From Hemileia vastatrix (Eukaryota > Basidiomycota > Pucciniomycetes > Pucciniales > Zaghouaniaceae), in contig JASXTE010000002.1 in NCBI GenBank assembly GCA_030280995.1, forward strand, positions 24,153,683 to 24,217,682: DNA of 64,000 nucleotides, given 5' to 3'. Numbering within the stretch: position 1 is the stretch's first letter; every line of letters begins with the position of its first letter. The notes under the pieces are model-generated. The model saw only the letters and a list, made by a program, of their open reading frames with translations, was not told the DNA's origin and did not search any database. This document shows positions 1 through 11,889 of the stretch, piece after piece. Made by a program: the position numbers and the translations under genes.

Positions 1-1133
1 AATTTATGGTCCTACTACTTATTGATAAATGATTTAGTTATTAAACCTCAGGGGAAGACTAATAAAATAGTTATACTCAAATAAAACTCACAATACTTGG
101 ATTTAAATGTGTGCTAGTGGTGGAAAATAGATGAATAAAATATAGTTATAGCTTTATGTAAAGATAAAATCAATTTATAGTGGCTTTATAATATATTTCT
201 AAAGGTTAATAATTGTATAGTAGTGTTTGTTGGAGTTGTAGTAACTGAATGATGATAAATAACCGTCAAAATCCCTCCTTACTTATACCCAAATCCACTG
301 GAGTGCACAGACTTTCAATCCAGATGATGTCACTGCTATCCCCGGCAGTTACAGCACTGTGAGGGCCCATCACCTCCCCATGGCGTCCACTTCAAGAATT
401 TTCAACACCCAGACCTCCAGTAAGGACCCTCCATCACTATTAATAATAACACTGATCCATACCATAAATAGAAAACCCAGATAAAAGAGGATACCATAAA
501 GAAACAGGTAAAATAAATAATCAAAAAGAGATTTAATGAAAATAAAAGCATATAAAGGAAACAAATAAAATGTCCAATCCCCCAATAACATCCCCAAGCA
601 TCCACATTAACCCAGAAACATCCTTCCAACCCATAAATCCGTGAATAACCATCCAAGGAAGTAATTTGAGTTGTCCAAACTGGGTGTATGCGCCTGATAT
701 AGGTGTCTATGCTTCTGTAGGCGTTGTGAGTCCACTTATTTTGTCCATATGACCTAAATTAAGCATAAAAACAAAGGTTATAGGCTATTAAGGGGCTAAA
801 ACCCACTTATATACCTAAATATACATAATATACTGCATATTTCACTGAATATGAGATTTATGTATACATATAAGCATATGTATGTCAATAATTACTTCAT
901 ATCACTTAAGATAAGTATATTATGACTCCATTAACACCTTAATAAATATTATTAGGCCATGGATAAGCTATTTAAAATATTATAAGTTATATAATAGAAT
1001 AATAATTATATATATAATAAAATAATATATATTATTATTTTAACCTTATTTTAAAGATATAAGCTTAATCTACTTAAGGTTATCTTATTTTAAGCATAAG
1101 AAATACTCAGTCCTAAGGATATTTAGGCTGAAA
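1..1133 (-). repeat. Solo LTR family R, copy 1, cut by window edge
   Basis: This matches 58686-59863 and 60954-62130 almost base for base over about 1.1 kb, including a GC-rich core near 270-430 and an AT-rich palindromic stretch near 990-1040. Its left end lies outside the window. The LTR sense is read as minus because the minus-strand start of intact copies (TGTCAGCC) resembles the start of the Gy-5 LTR, and a TATA-like GGGTATAAGTAAGG lies on the minus strand near 285. Overlapping open frames inside it (75 and 84 codons, minus strand) look incidental. Confidence 0.8.
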
Positions 1134-2631
1134 TAAACAGTACTAATGAATATGTAATATTTTTTATTGGTTATATGTTTGAAATGTGAATTAAAAAATG
1201 TAGAATAATAGCCCAATAATCCCCTTTTTTTATGACCATAAATATCTGGTATTCACCCCTTCTTTCCTAGACCCATTGAACTTCTATCCCTGGCCATTAC
1301 AGCACTCTTAGTAGGCCTGTCGTGTCATGGTGTCCATGTCACAAATTTTTAAAGGCTTAGTAACTAAATGAATTCCCCCATATAAAAGAAGAGCCATATC
1401 ATAGAAAAAAAATAAGAATAATGCGGGATAATCCATCAAAATATAGAAATAGACCAAAAACAGAATATAAGTGTGTTATTCTATAAATAAATCTCTTAAA
1501 TAGGAGAAAAAAAACTTCTAAATAAGGGGGATTAACAGTGGAAATTAAAACACTAATTATAACAATTTTCCCCATTAAATTAACGAGTTAGAAATACCCA
1601 ATATAGCCTTTAAACCCTTCATGATACCAAAAGAGGACATGAAATGTGTGTTAACTGATTCCAGATTCTTGGAAGGCACCTTTATGGGTAAATACTTGAA
1701 TTTTTAAGTGCATTCAGAAAATTTTGGAAATGATGGTGAATTGTGGCCAAATATCTTGAGGCTATTGCAATAATTAGGAGGTATCAAATTTAGAAATTCA
1801 TAACTATTTTAAAGGTCTTTCACAAAACAAAAAGAAAGCCACAAATTTGACATTAATTCTAAGTAAAAAGGTGTTTTTGGGACACAATATGACATATTCA
1901 AAAAAATAATTATGGTTGGTTTGGTGGAAAAAAGAGGTATTTTAAAATTAAAGATTTCTAATTTTGATACCACCTAATGAGGTCAGTGCATGTGTAATGC
2001 AATTAGGAGACTAAATAACTGCCTCTCACCTATTTTAGAGTGATTAAAAATATAGTTCAGGTACTCAAGTGATTAAAAAGTGTGAAATTACTAACTTTTT
2101 AATTAATGAAGATATGCACCTGGGATAAATGCAGGCAGCATAAGGCCAGAACACGTAAACCAATTTTAGCATAAAAAGCATTAATTTTTAGAAGTCTTAC
2201 TTTAAGACATTTAAGTAGCCAAATAAATTTCACTGAATTAGGAAAATTGATCTGCCAAAGCACAATTTTAATATAATCAAATTTATAGTGCATATATCTA
2301 GCTTTTACGTGATTTAAGGTGCATTTATCAATTATTTAAACATAATAATGTAAAAAAAACTTTAAGACCACTTAAAAATTATGCAACCTTATTTAAAAGT
2401 ACTCAATATTACTTTAAATAACTCCTACTTAGTATTAAGTACATAATACCTATTATAGATGGGTTTATGCATATATTCAAGGTATTCTAATGGAATATAC
2501 TTTAGTATATGACTTACTTCACTTATGTATACATATTGTAAACACTTAGTTATTTTCCACATGACTAATACATGTGTCTAGCACATTTTATATGCTTATT
2601 TTACTTAGTCCTGGATATATCCAGGCAGACA
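1134..2631 (-). repeat. Diverged LTR of family R' (relative of R)
   Basis: The plus-strand end AGTCCTGGATATATCC...GCAGACA corresponds to the conserved R terminus. The block 1200-1420 (with ATCCCTGGCCATTACAGCAC) matches the GC-rich core of R at lower identity. Read on the minus strand it aligns along its length with 5147-6635, for instance a shared GCAGATCAATTTT(C/T)CTAATT-like block. The boundary with copy 1 is uncertain and I found no TSD. Small open frames here, such as 2099-2293 on the minus strand, are probably not genes. Confidence 0.6.
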
Positions 2632-4070
2632 GAGCTCCATTGAATTAATCATCTGTTATGTCTATGAGAGTATTATTATAATTAATGTTGATTAAAATTT
2701 TTCAAAATTATTCATTTTAAAAATAAATAACTTTTTATTCAAAAAAAACAAAAAAAGGATGATGTTCCACTAGCTCTAAAAGTACATATGTTTTTTCCCT
2801 TTTTTTACCCCTGTATAAGTTTTATTACACCTTTGTCACCCCCACCTGGCCCCCACCAGCCCCAACTTGGGGCTAAGAAAGGGCTGGAGATTTTCTAACA
2901 TATTTGGAAACATGTCAAATTTCTCAAACATAAATAAATATTTTTTGATAATTTACTTACAGATCATAACTTTTCTCACCCTCTCTTTCCAATGTTTCTG
3001 GTCACATTTCACTACAACCACTAGTTTTTAATTTCAAATTACCAATTTTTTATAAAATTTAAACCCATGAAATAAATACTTAATATTTTATATTTTTGAC
3101 ATAATTTTATGAATCTAGATCTAAAAATTTATCATAACAAGACTTTGAGTGATAATATTAAGGTCAAACAAAATTTTAAAAGTGATGAATTATTGCCTGG
3201 GGCTTTACGTCAATACATCCTTTTTTGGGTACAGTGATCTACCAAATGTTTTAAACACTATTATAAATGCTACTTTATCTATACCAATTCAAAAGACTTG
3301 CAGCTCTTTACACTTTAATAAAAGCATGTATGAAACCAGTCTAACATACTAAAAATAGAAAATAAATGGAATAACATAAAGAAAGATCCAAAATCCATGA
3401 TGAAATTTTTTTTAAATATACCAAAGAATTTTTTGAGGTAGGTAAAATACTTACCTGAATATAGCCCAGATATCATAGAATTCCTTCTCAAAAGCAAATG
3501 GTGAAAATAATATTGAAAAAAATAATACATTTTTTTGCTTATTCCCCAAAGTGCCAGGGGTCACAAACTTTTCAGTCATGCCAAGAGAATAATGAAGCTT
3601 CATTTAAAGTTGCTCTTGAAAAGTAAGTATGACCCAAAATATGATTTAGAATAGAAATAAAAGTGACTTAAGGCAGCTATAAAGTACATTAAGGTTTTGA
3701 TGAATTTGGGTAAGGCAAAAAGGGCTAAGTTTCATGAGTTGAAGATTTTGGAAGTTTTCCCATGAAAGAAAAAATGCTTTGGTTTGATGTATGAAGCTTT
3801 GATAAAGGAAGGAATTTGAAAAAATGTCTTGAAAATAAAAAATTATGAGGATAGAAAAAATAGTTTTCATGAGAAGATGACACTACCAACATCATTTGTT
3901 TCTCACAAAGAATAACAAATGTGTAAAAGTTTTTTAATGGTTGAATAAAAAATATATAAAAATTTTAATGTCACCTAGAAATCAATAATAATATTTATGT
4001 ATTTTTAACACAACTTTTATGCCATGTGGCCTAAAAATAATTTAGTAGTGTGAACAGAATGGTAAAACAG
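2632..4070. other. AT-rich DNA with no recognised gene
   Basis: About 1.4 kb with only short, low-complexity open frames. There is one GC-rich island near 2836-2890 (runs of CACC, GGCCCCCACC, CAACTTGGGGC). This is the left flank into which Gy-1 inserted. No coding similarity could be recognised. Confidence 0.5.
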
Positions 4071-4892
4071 TGTAGCAGTTTAAAGTTTAAATGGGAACTA
4101 AAAGATACTTTAAATTTATTTTGGTAAATTTATTATAAAGATTTATAGGTTTGTTTAATTTTAAAAACTTTTATTACATAGAAAATGGTTAGTTTTATGG
4201 TGAAAATTGGTCTAATAAATGTGTGAAGAGAAAATCATTATTTCACCATCAAGAAACACTATTATAAGATTAAAAATGCATAGAAATAAAATTCAGGAGG
4301 CTCAAGAACCTTTAGAATGTATATGGGAATTTTTACTATTTTTTTATATTTTTAATAATTTTTTATTTTTATTGATTTACTTAAATTTAATGATTTTTAG
4401 CTCAGTGAGTAGGGCTGCGCAGTCAAAAAAAATTGTAAAAATTTTTCTCAAATAATTCCCTATCATCTTTATTTCTTACAGATTTTTTGTTAAGGTTTTA
4501 CAGTTTTAATTTAGTCCAGAGGTAATGGATAAATAGGCACACAACTAGACTATGCATATAAAGCTTGTAGACTCAAATTTAATAAATAGCATACAACATC
4601 ATAAGTATTATAATGCATAACCACTTTTTCAAAATAACATTCTGCACTTTGTAATACCCTTATAAAAATAACATTTTTACTTAACACTTCATATATTTTG
4701 CACATACACGTATAGGGTATAATTAGATAGGTCTCAACTCAAGGGACTCAATTTTAACATCTTTTCACAAAAGTAAAAGCTTCATGAAAGCATATTAATT
4801 CAATAATTTAAATAACTTTTCACTGGTAAAACTTTGTTTTGTATTTCTTTATTTTAACCTAATAACACCAATTCTATCATCTCAAAAACCAT
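4071..4892 (+). repeat. Gy-1 5' LTR, left part
   Basis: It aligns on the plus strand with the reverse complement of the solo LTR at 50534-51690: shared start TGTAGCAG, GCTGCGCAG near 4415, and GTAATACCCTTATA near 4650. At 4892 the alignment stops and resumes at 44112, the insertion point of Gy-2. The bases before the break are ACCAT and those after the insertion are ACAT, which fits a 5 bp TSD with one lost C. Confidence 0.8.
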
Positions 4893-5146
4893 TGAAGAAA
4901 GAATCTTTAAGTCACCTTTCTGTAAGAAAAATTCAAGGGAGTTGGATAAAAAATGAAAACCCTATACCTTTAAGTAAATATAGAATTTCTAATTAAATAA
5001 GCTTAAATTTTCACTTGATAAGAAATAAATTGCTGACCAGTTTCTATTGACACTTTTGAGATGTTAGAATCTGTGTTATTTTGTAAGTATAAAGAAATAC
5101 AACAAAAAGTTGAAACAGAGTAAAGTTATTTAAATAATTGGATTAA

Positions 5147-6635
5147 TGTCAGCCTGGATATCCCCAAGACTGAGTAAAAGCTACTTATGTGTTATTTTAA
5201 ACACATGGAATTTACATGGGAACAATAAATAAAGGTACACAAGTTGTATAAATAAGTGAGAATTATGATAAAATACAATATATGCCATTATAAAATCTTA
5301 TATACATGCATATATCAACCTTTTATAAGTCTCATTTACCCAATATTAAGAATGAATATGCTAAAGTAATCTTAAGAGACTTAAAAATAAGGCTACAAAA
5401 TCTTTAACTAGCCTTAATTTTTTTTTTCATTGTTTTATGTGAAAAACAAGAAATGCGCTTTAAATTACTTAAAAGTTGAATATATGTGCTATAAATTTTA
5501 TAATATTAAAAATGCGCCTTGACAGATCAATTTTTCTTAATTAGGAATATTGATTTGGCTACTCAAAGGTATAAAAATAACACTTTTCAAATTTGGTGTT
5601 TTTTATGCCAGAAATGGCTTCTGTGTACTGGCCACATACTTCTTGCATTTTTCCTATGTGAATAGTTTCATTTTTAGAAAATTTAGCTTTTTCACACTAT
5701 AAATACCCCACATTCTAGGCCTACTGTGGGGAAACACACTAAAATAGGGGACAGGCGCTTATTTAGTGTCCTAATTTAATTATAGGTGTATTGACCTTAT
5801 TATATGCACTGATTTCATTAGTAACCTCAAGCTTGGAACCTTTAATTCACTACCAGGCTTAAATTTTCCTTAATTAGTAAAGGATTTGCCCATACAAGCG
5901 CCTGCCAAGGACTGCATGTAGTTACTCCACATCTCACATCTTTCGGTGGGGTTTTCAGTGGTTTCTCAGTGAATATTGGTTATTTTCGGATAAGGATTTC
6001 ACATAGTATATTGTTATAATTAGCCCCATAATTTCTACTTTTGATCCCCCTTAATATTTTGTAATTTCTAGTGTTATTATTCCTTTTTTTAGTCTTTTTT
6101 TAAGGTATTACACACATATACTCTCTTTTTTGCTTATTCATTATTTTTGATGGATTATCCCTATTACTATAGGATTTTGGAAGGTGATATCATTATAATT
6201 ATGTTACTGGTCATTATTTATGTTGTTTTACAGGTGTTTTACCTATATTGAGGCCTCATTAGCAGTGTATAGGACTGGTAAATAAAGGGGCTCATTGGAG
6301 GAATTATTGGGTATAAAAGGAGGGGGTTTTGGTCTTGTTTTCTAAATTCTTTATTATTAAAATCAAAATATATAACCAATAAAATTACAATAAATATCAA
6401 TAGTAATTAAAAAATTCTTTGAATAGTATGTGAGTTATTACATCTATTTTTCTACCAACTATAAGCCTGTGACCCATATATAATTAGTGAGATTTAAATT
6501 AATGAGACCCTTTGATTGATTTATATTTTAATATTTATCGGATTTGTTCTTAAGTATTCATATAAGAAAATAAAATCTTTAGAAAACTGACTATTCAAGC
6601 TATTTCATGTCTCTGCACTTGAAATCAGCCTGAAA
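5147..6635 (+). mobile_element. R' solo LTR inserted in Gy-2 3' LTR (TSD ATTAA)
   Basis: It starts TGTCAGCCTGGATATCCCC and ends near CAGCCTGAAA, flanked by perfect 5 bp repeats ATTAA (5142-5146 and 6636-6640). It aligns with the reverse complement of 1134-2631 and more weakly with family R. A TATA-box-like GGGTATAAAAGGAGGG lies at 6310-6325, placing the promoter in the last fifth of the LTR. No internal element sequence remains, so it is a recombination-derived solo LTR. Confidence 0.75.
6312..6318 (+). promoter_or_regulatory. TATA box of R' LTR
   Basis: TATAAAA is followed by a purine-rich GGAGGGGG. The equivalent position in R copies reads GTATAAGTAAGGAGGG on the minus strand (59008-59020 and 61272-61284), and Gy-5 has CCTATAAAAGG at 32905-32915. 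The shared placement supports these being LTR core promoters. Confidence 0.55.
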
Positions 6636-7456
6636 ATTAATATTTTTTGTGAAGTTTTTCTTTTTGTGAACAGTTGTTAAAATTGAATCACTGGAGTTGT
6701 GACATTTCTAATGATACCCTTCATCAATATATTTATATTTTTTTGTTTAATAATTATGAAGTGTTATATTAAAATGTTATATTTATTAGGGTATTACAAA
6801 TGGTAATATAGTATGTTAAAATGATGGTGGTTATGCATTATATTATTTTATGATGTGTTATAATTATTAGATGTTTATATGCATAGACTAGTCATGTGCC
6901 CCCTTTTCCTTTCATTAGTACATCAAGAGATTCCCAGAAATTGTACTGAGTTTTTCTGGACTTTCTGGAGTTTTCACAGTCTTTGGGACTCAATTAGAAC
7001 CTTTAAGCCTGATAAAAATCTAAAAATATTACATATGATAGGGTTGAATCTGGAACAAATTTCATCTAATTTAGGTAGACTGCGTAAACTTATTAACTGA
7101 GCTAAAAATCATTAAAAATAAGAAAATTAATAAAAATTAAAAATAATCAAAAATATTTCATAAAATAATTAAAAATATAAGGAAAATTTTAAAATCTCTC
7201 CAATAACTTTTGAAGGTTCTTGAGACTCCTGAATTTAATTTCTATTTCTTTTTGGGCCTATAGCATCATGTCTTGACTTTGAATTAAATATTCTATCTTG
7301 ATGCCTTTATTAGACTAATATTTTTCATAAAACCAATCTTTTTCTTTATAATAAAATTGTACCAAATTAAAATAGCCTTTAAAAACTCTATAATAAGAAA
7401 CCCAAAATAATTTCTAAGCATCTCTCTAGTACCATACTAAACTTTAGACTGCCACA

Positions 7457-7471
7457 TGCTCCCTCCAATGA
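7457..7471 (-). other. Gy-2 polypurine tract
   Basis: On the minus strand ATTGGAGGGAGCA lies directly before the 3' LTR start TGTGGCAG. Gy-4 has the near-identical ATTGGAGGGAGGA before its 3' LTR at 26037. The tract primes plus-strand DNA synthesis in LTR retrotransposons. Confidence 0.75.
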
Positions 7472-7671
7472 TTTATTTCTCCACTCTTAAATTTGCATAA
7501 TTCATTGATAACTTACTTATCTCCCCTTGATTACTTCAACCATCATCTTCAAATTTCATCCTCACCACCAAAGTTCCTTCTCAACAAAATTTCAACTTTA
7601 TCACCACCTTCATCATTTATTTAAAATATCTAGCTTCTACCTGAGAATTAGGAGCCAGATACTAAGTTCCT

Positions 7672-8056
7672 TGCTTAATTTCAAATCATTGCCTCCCTAG
7701 AAGAACTTCCTGTGATCTCTGCAGGCTAAAGAAATTTAAATGTATCTGTACTATAATTACTTCCAGAACCAATGTCTACACAGGCCCAGGAGCTTTTCCT
7801 GATCCAACCATACCCAAAAAGAGATTATAAAAAATTCCATTTTTCTTCAGAAACATTAAGGCCAAAACAGCTTTATCCTCCAAAAAACTTAAACCTGATC
7901 TTCAGCTACCACACTTTTCTCACTATCCTAATCCAATTATTCCAGTTTCTCCTTTCAGTTTTTCTGAAACTTTATTTCCTGGCTCAAAAGGTTTGTCCCT
8001 TTTTTAATATCAATTTATCCACCTCACTGAATTATCCATCCCTTTTACTATAAGCC
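7672..8056 (+). pseudogene. Antisense zinc-cluster frame a1 of Gy-2 (remnant)
   Basis: This lies on the plus strand, opposite to Gy-2 gag-pol, close to the 3' LTR. At 7711-7743 it encodes CDLCRLKKFKC, a perfect C-x2-C-x6-C half-site very close to the CDICRLKKLKC of yeast Gal4 (recalled from memory). The other half-site is degenerate: Cys codons at 7672-7674 and 7690-7692 precede it, with stops further upstream. Downstream is Pro/Lys-rich sequence; an open frame with ATG at 7772 continues to 8053 in a different phase and may be a shifted remnant. The equivalent spot in Gy-4 (25560-25960, minus) carries a fuller version. The role, if once functional, would be DNA binding (inference). Confidence 0.55.
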
Positions 8057-8989
8057 ATTGAAATTACCAATACTGATGATGTTGGACAGGTACAAATTGA
8101 ATATATATATTATTATCCAAAACTTCATATATATCTCTTTTTAGAATTCTGTGATGATATGAAGAGAAAATTTTTAACTTATTTTCAATAAATTAAAACC
8201 AATGATAATGAAGATATCATAAATAGAAGATTTTTGATGCAAAGTTTAGATGCTGAAGTAGAGATTTTTCAATAAGATTATTTGTTTTGATTGTTCTTCT
8301 CTTCTTTTAAAATTTTTTTCTTTAGTGTTGTTAAACATGCTGTCTGGTTGATCCTGTTTTCTATATGAATTTTATTTATATAAACTGAAATAAACCATAT
8401 TTGTCTTGTGGAAATTCTACTACTGAGAGCAAGGATTAAATACCTTCAGACTCCCTTCTAACAGTCTCTTTCTGGAACAGCATGAGAGAGTAGGCTATAC
8501 ACCTAATGGGCTGAATACTTTCATTCAATTCCAACCATAAGGTCCTCCAAGCTTCCTCCATTATAGCCTAAAATGTATCACACTACAATTCCAACTACTT
8601 AATTCAGCTTCAAAAGATTAAGCATCACAAAATTCAAATTAATTTCCAACACTTCAAACAACTTTAAAACTTTCAGAATTTTAAATATTTATCCAGACAT
8701 TCTTAGCACCTTTATTTCCAGCCTTTGAGTGCATCTGATCTCTGCACCCCATCATCCAACCCCTCTACACTCTCCATATTGCAGGGAGAACCTTATCCAT
8801 CTTAAAAGTCTGTTCCAATACACTATGAATATCCTACTTTCTATATACATAATAAATTTTGTCCACATTTTATGAAATATTCATTTTCTAAAGTTCAGCT
8901 GAACCTTATCTATCAGTGATTCAGTTTTCCTAATGAGTGATTTTTCAGTTTGAGTACTTATGAACCAGTGATAAATTAAAGAAATTGAA
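8057..8989. other. Gy-2 spacer between a1 and the motif array
   Basis: AT-rich sequence inside the 3' region of Gy-2 with no recognisable coding part. The corresponding spacer in Gy-4 (about 25320-25555) is much shorter, so part of this may be additional inserted DNA that I could not delimit. Confidence 0.4.
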
Positions 8990-9235
8990 TTGAAGTTCTG
9001 AACAGATTTACATTATCAGTTTATAGTATTGGAGGATCAAACGTTTAATTGATTGCCAGTTTATAGTCTTGGTGGGCTATTCCTTTTTTAAATATTTATT
9101 TAGATTTTCCAAATTATGATTAAATAGCCAGTTTATTTTTTTTGGACAAAAGAACAATAACTTTCTAGTTTAAGGTCATGGAGGACTCAGATCTAGAATA
9201 TTCCAGTTTAAAGTCATGTTAGACCAAAACATTCA
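8990..9235 (-). repeat. Degenerate TAAACTG motif array upstream of a2 (Gy-2)
   Basis: The plus strand shows repeated CAGTTTATAGT(A/C)TTGG, CCAGTTTA and AGTTTAA(A/G)GTCATG near 9018, 9058, 9130, 9165 and 9212, each followed by GG(A/T)GG or GGAC-like bases. The reverse complement is the GTCC-NCAAGACTATAAACTG unit that forms a clean tandem array at the same relative place in Gy-4 (24842-25045). It lies 100-350 bp upstream of the a2 start. Confidence 0.6.
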
Positions 9236-9353
9236 ATTGATCACCAACATCTCTACTAAAATATTGAGTAAAAAATTTTCCACTAGTCCTTTCTCCAAGC
9301 TCCAAATTCTCATCTGGGGGTTCTCATAATTCCTAATTTTCAATTTTTTCAAG

Positions 9354-10450
9354 ATGTCTGCAGCCAAATTTTATGCTTCTCCAGATCAAGCTTGCAACTA
9401 CTGTTCATTCACCAATAGAGACTGTGTTTTAACATTCAAATTCAAAAGACACACCTATAATAGAACTTTCTCCATCTTCTTTGAAACAAAGAGAAGATGT
9501 TCTGTCCTCAAATATGGCTCCTTAACTATACCTGCCACCAGATTTGCTTCCTTCTGCAAGCCTTTTCCTCAACCTACAACTTCTCCTTCAATTCCTATCA
9601 GCAATCCTGCTCCATTTAGCCTTTTATACTACCTCAACATTCCTTCTGATTCAAACTCCAAGGAACCTTTCCAACCAATTTCTACTTCAGATGTTCCTTC
9701 TCTTCAATCTAGGCTTGCTAGTGATCCTCATAGGACTTTAACTTTACCTAGGGCTATGTCCAATCCTCCTTCAACAAACTCAGTCCTAGAGATTTCTTCA
9801 TCTCCATCAATTTATTATCTTAGTCCTGTTAGAAGCCCATATAATAAAAGACCCAGATCAAACAGCCTTAACCCCTCTAAAACTCTTCTAACAATCCAAA
9901 AAAAAAATTTCTAGCTCCTGCTCTCCACCTCCAAATAATATCCACACCTTCTATTAAAAATACTAATACCAAATAATATGGTTTTAAAAATTAAAAAACC
10001 ACTCCTCCTTCCTTCTCAAGGAAAAACATTTACCCAGTCAGCCATTAAACTCCTGTCTTAACAGTGTGGATTCTGGTAATTTCCTTTTGAAAATTTTTCT
10101 AATATGCTTCATTCTTGATTGTTATTAATGCTATTGTTAAGACTTTTCTGGCTCTTCCTGTCCATATTCAGATTATCATTTTCCAGATCCAGCTCCTTCA
10201 ATCGCTTATTTTCCCAATCATGTAATCAGCAGCAAACTTTACCCTTCTTTTAACAACATTTTGACACATTATAGAAGCTACCTTCCAAAAGACAGAGCAG
10301 AGGCCTATTTGAGAGAGAAATTTATGAGAGACCAATTTAAAATAGCTAAATTTCTCCAAAACCATTGAAATAACCCAATTGAATCAGCCAAAATTATTCA
10401 AATCCTCTTTCTTCAAATTTATAAAATAAAGCTTCTTCTTCAAAATATAT
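9354..10450 (+). pseudogene. Antisense zinc-cluster frame a2 of Gy-2
   Basis: An ATG at 9354 opens 186 codons on the strand opposite to gag-pol. Residues 14-24 form C-x2-C-x6-C (9393-9425). Fourteen residues later (9468-9500) comes a second half-site in which the first two Cys codons read TTC (Phe) and the last is intact; in Gy-4 the same positions are Cys. A Ser/Pro-rich region follows, ending at a stop at 9912. In another frame, 10291-10368 encodes a charged block (AEAYLREKFMRDQFKIAKFL) resembling the C-terminal block of the Gy-4 copy at about 23380-23430, so the gene was longer and is now frameshifted. The family assignment rests on cysteine spacing; I know of no named relative. Confidence 0.65.
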
Positions 10451-10550
10451 GCTTCCTTGATTGATCCGTATTTTTCTCAATGATTTTTCTAACCTGGGTA
10501 ATCCCAGAATTTATAAAAAATTTAAACAGAAAAAAAATCTAAATACAATA

Positions 10551-10640
10551 TTATTACTATTATTACTCATTATACTTTATTTTATTTTATTTATTTTTAT
10601 TATTTTATTTTATTTTATTTTATTATTTTGTTATTAATTT
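10551..10640. repeat. AT-rich microsatellite (TTATT/TTTTA)
   Basis: Simple repeats of ATT, TTTTA and TTATT. It lies just past the end of a2 and before the pol end of Gy-2, the same place where Gy-4 carries a long TAA tract. Confidence 0.8.
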
Positions 10641-10656
10641 TTTTTTTCATATATTT

Positions 10657-10917
10657 CACTACGCAATATAGGGGGTGGACTTGCTAGCAAGTCCTCAACC
10701 TGAACTCAGATGGAACTCAGATGGAACTCAGACTGAACTCATACTGAACCCATACTGAACTCTACTTGAACACCCACCTAAAACTGTTCTGCTGAGTGGT
10801 GTTCATCCCTGATTGAATGGTTCCTTTATCAATAGCTCAATGTGTGTTCAATCTATGGTGAGTTTGGGTCCAAGGTTGCGGACTTGCTAGCAAGTCTGCC
10901 CCCCATATTGTGTGGTG
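10657..10917. mobile_element. CACTA-type MITE, 261 bp, copy 1 (TSD TTT)
   Basis: Terminal inverted repeats of about 44 bp start CACTACGCAATATAGGGG and end with the complement of CACCACACAATATGGGG. Each contains the 18 bp palindrome GGACTTGCTAGCAAGTCC (intact at 10677-10694; last bases changed at the right end). Subterminal repeats of the type GAACTCAGAYTGAACTC follow the left repeat. The flanks are TTT on both sides. The twin at 55932-56192 has the same length. There is no coding capacity, so it would need a transposase supplied in trans. Confidence 0.85.
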
Positions 10918-11889
10918 TTTTTTTATATATTTTAAAAAAATTTTAAAACATAAAAAAAATTTTAAAATAAAAGACTTAGTTTTAAGAAAGAAAAAAAATT
11001 AGAAATGGGTTTAAAGTTTGAAATTAAAATAATAATTAAAGTTATTTTTATCTTTATTTTAATTTTGTTTCAAAATTTTGAAAATTTAAAATAAAAGATG
11101 TTTCCAGTCATTTTATGAGCTGTACTGTAGACATCATACCAACATCCAAGTGAATATTTATGTGGGATAAACAAGAAAAAAATTGAAAATAAACACAAAT
11201 AATTATTAATTTTTTAATAAAAATGTAAAATAACAGAATAGAGAAATGATAACTGGGTTGGCTCCCTCCAATTTTTAAAAATGATTGGAGACCGCCAGTG
11301 AGAGTTATCCCTGAAAAAATTAATAATAAATATAATTTAAAATTGAAACAACATAAAATTCAAAACATTAAATATTCAAACATAAAAAAAATTAAAAATC
11401 AAAAGAAATAATAATTTATTTAAAAAATCTCCAATCCTATGTTCAAAAGAGCATATTTTGTTGATTTTTATATTGGTCCAGTTTATGGTCTTAGGGGACT
11501 AAATATATGACAAAAAAAAGTCAGAATTCAACAAGAAAAAGGGTCAATATGGTAACAAACATTGTGGGGTAATTGCGTATTGAGAAATCAGCCCATCAAT
11601 TATCTCAAACTTTCCAATATTTAAATTTAGAAGGTTCCCCTGTGAACCCTTCTACCAATATAATAACATTCCAAAAAAAAAATCTGTACCATAGAGGTTT
11701 GATGGTAAATTTTACTTGACTTCTTTCTTCATAATACTGGTAAATAAATTATCCTCATTCTAGAGGACTTATTGATAATGATAGTTGACAGTTTATTTTC
11801 ATTTCAGAGTTTTCTTGTTAGCATTAGTTAGTTGTTTATCCTCATTTCAGAGTCATACCTCAGCACTCCTGGTGCCCCTAGGATAGAAG
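10918..11889. other. Gy-2 post-pol spacer
   Basis: Non-coding sequence downstream of Gy-2 pol (minus strand). It shares with Gy-4 (22430-22830) a GGCTCCCTCCAAT block near 11261 and a CATCCAAGTGAATATTTATG block near 11140, and holds TAAACTG-type motifs in reverse (CCAGTTTATGGTCTTAG near 11479, CAGTTTATTTTCATTTCAG near 11790, GTTTATCCTCATTTCAG near 11835). No gene is seen. Confidence 0.55.

Larger units (their letters stand above)
4893..7456 (-). repeat. Gy-2 3' LTR, interrupted by R' solo LTR
   Basis: The minus-strand start TGTGGCAGTCTAAAG at 7456 directly follows a polypurine tract. Segments 6641-7456 and 4893-5146 together give about 1.07 kb and align with the Gy-1 LTR and the solo LTR at 50534-51690. 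Across the 5147-6635 insert the LTR joins without gap and matches the Gy-1 LTR (ATTTAAATAACTTT block). The region corresponding to the CGG array of the solo LTR (6940-6990) is decayed to AT-richer sequence without CpG. Confidence 0.8.
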
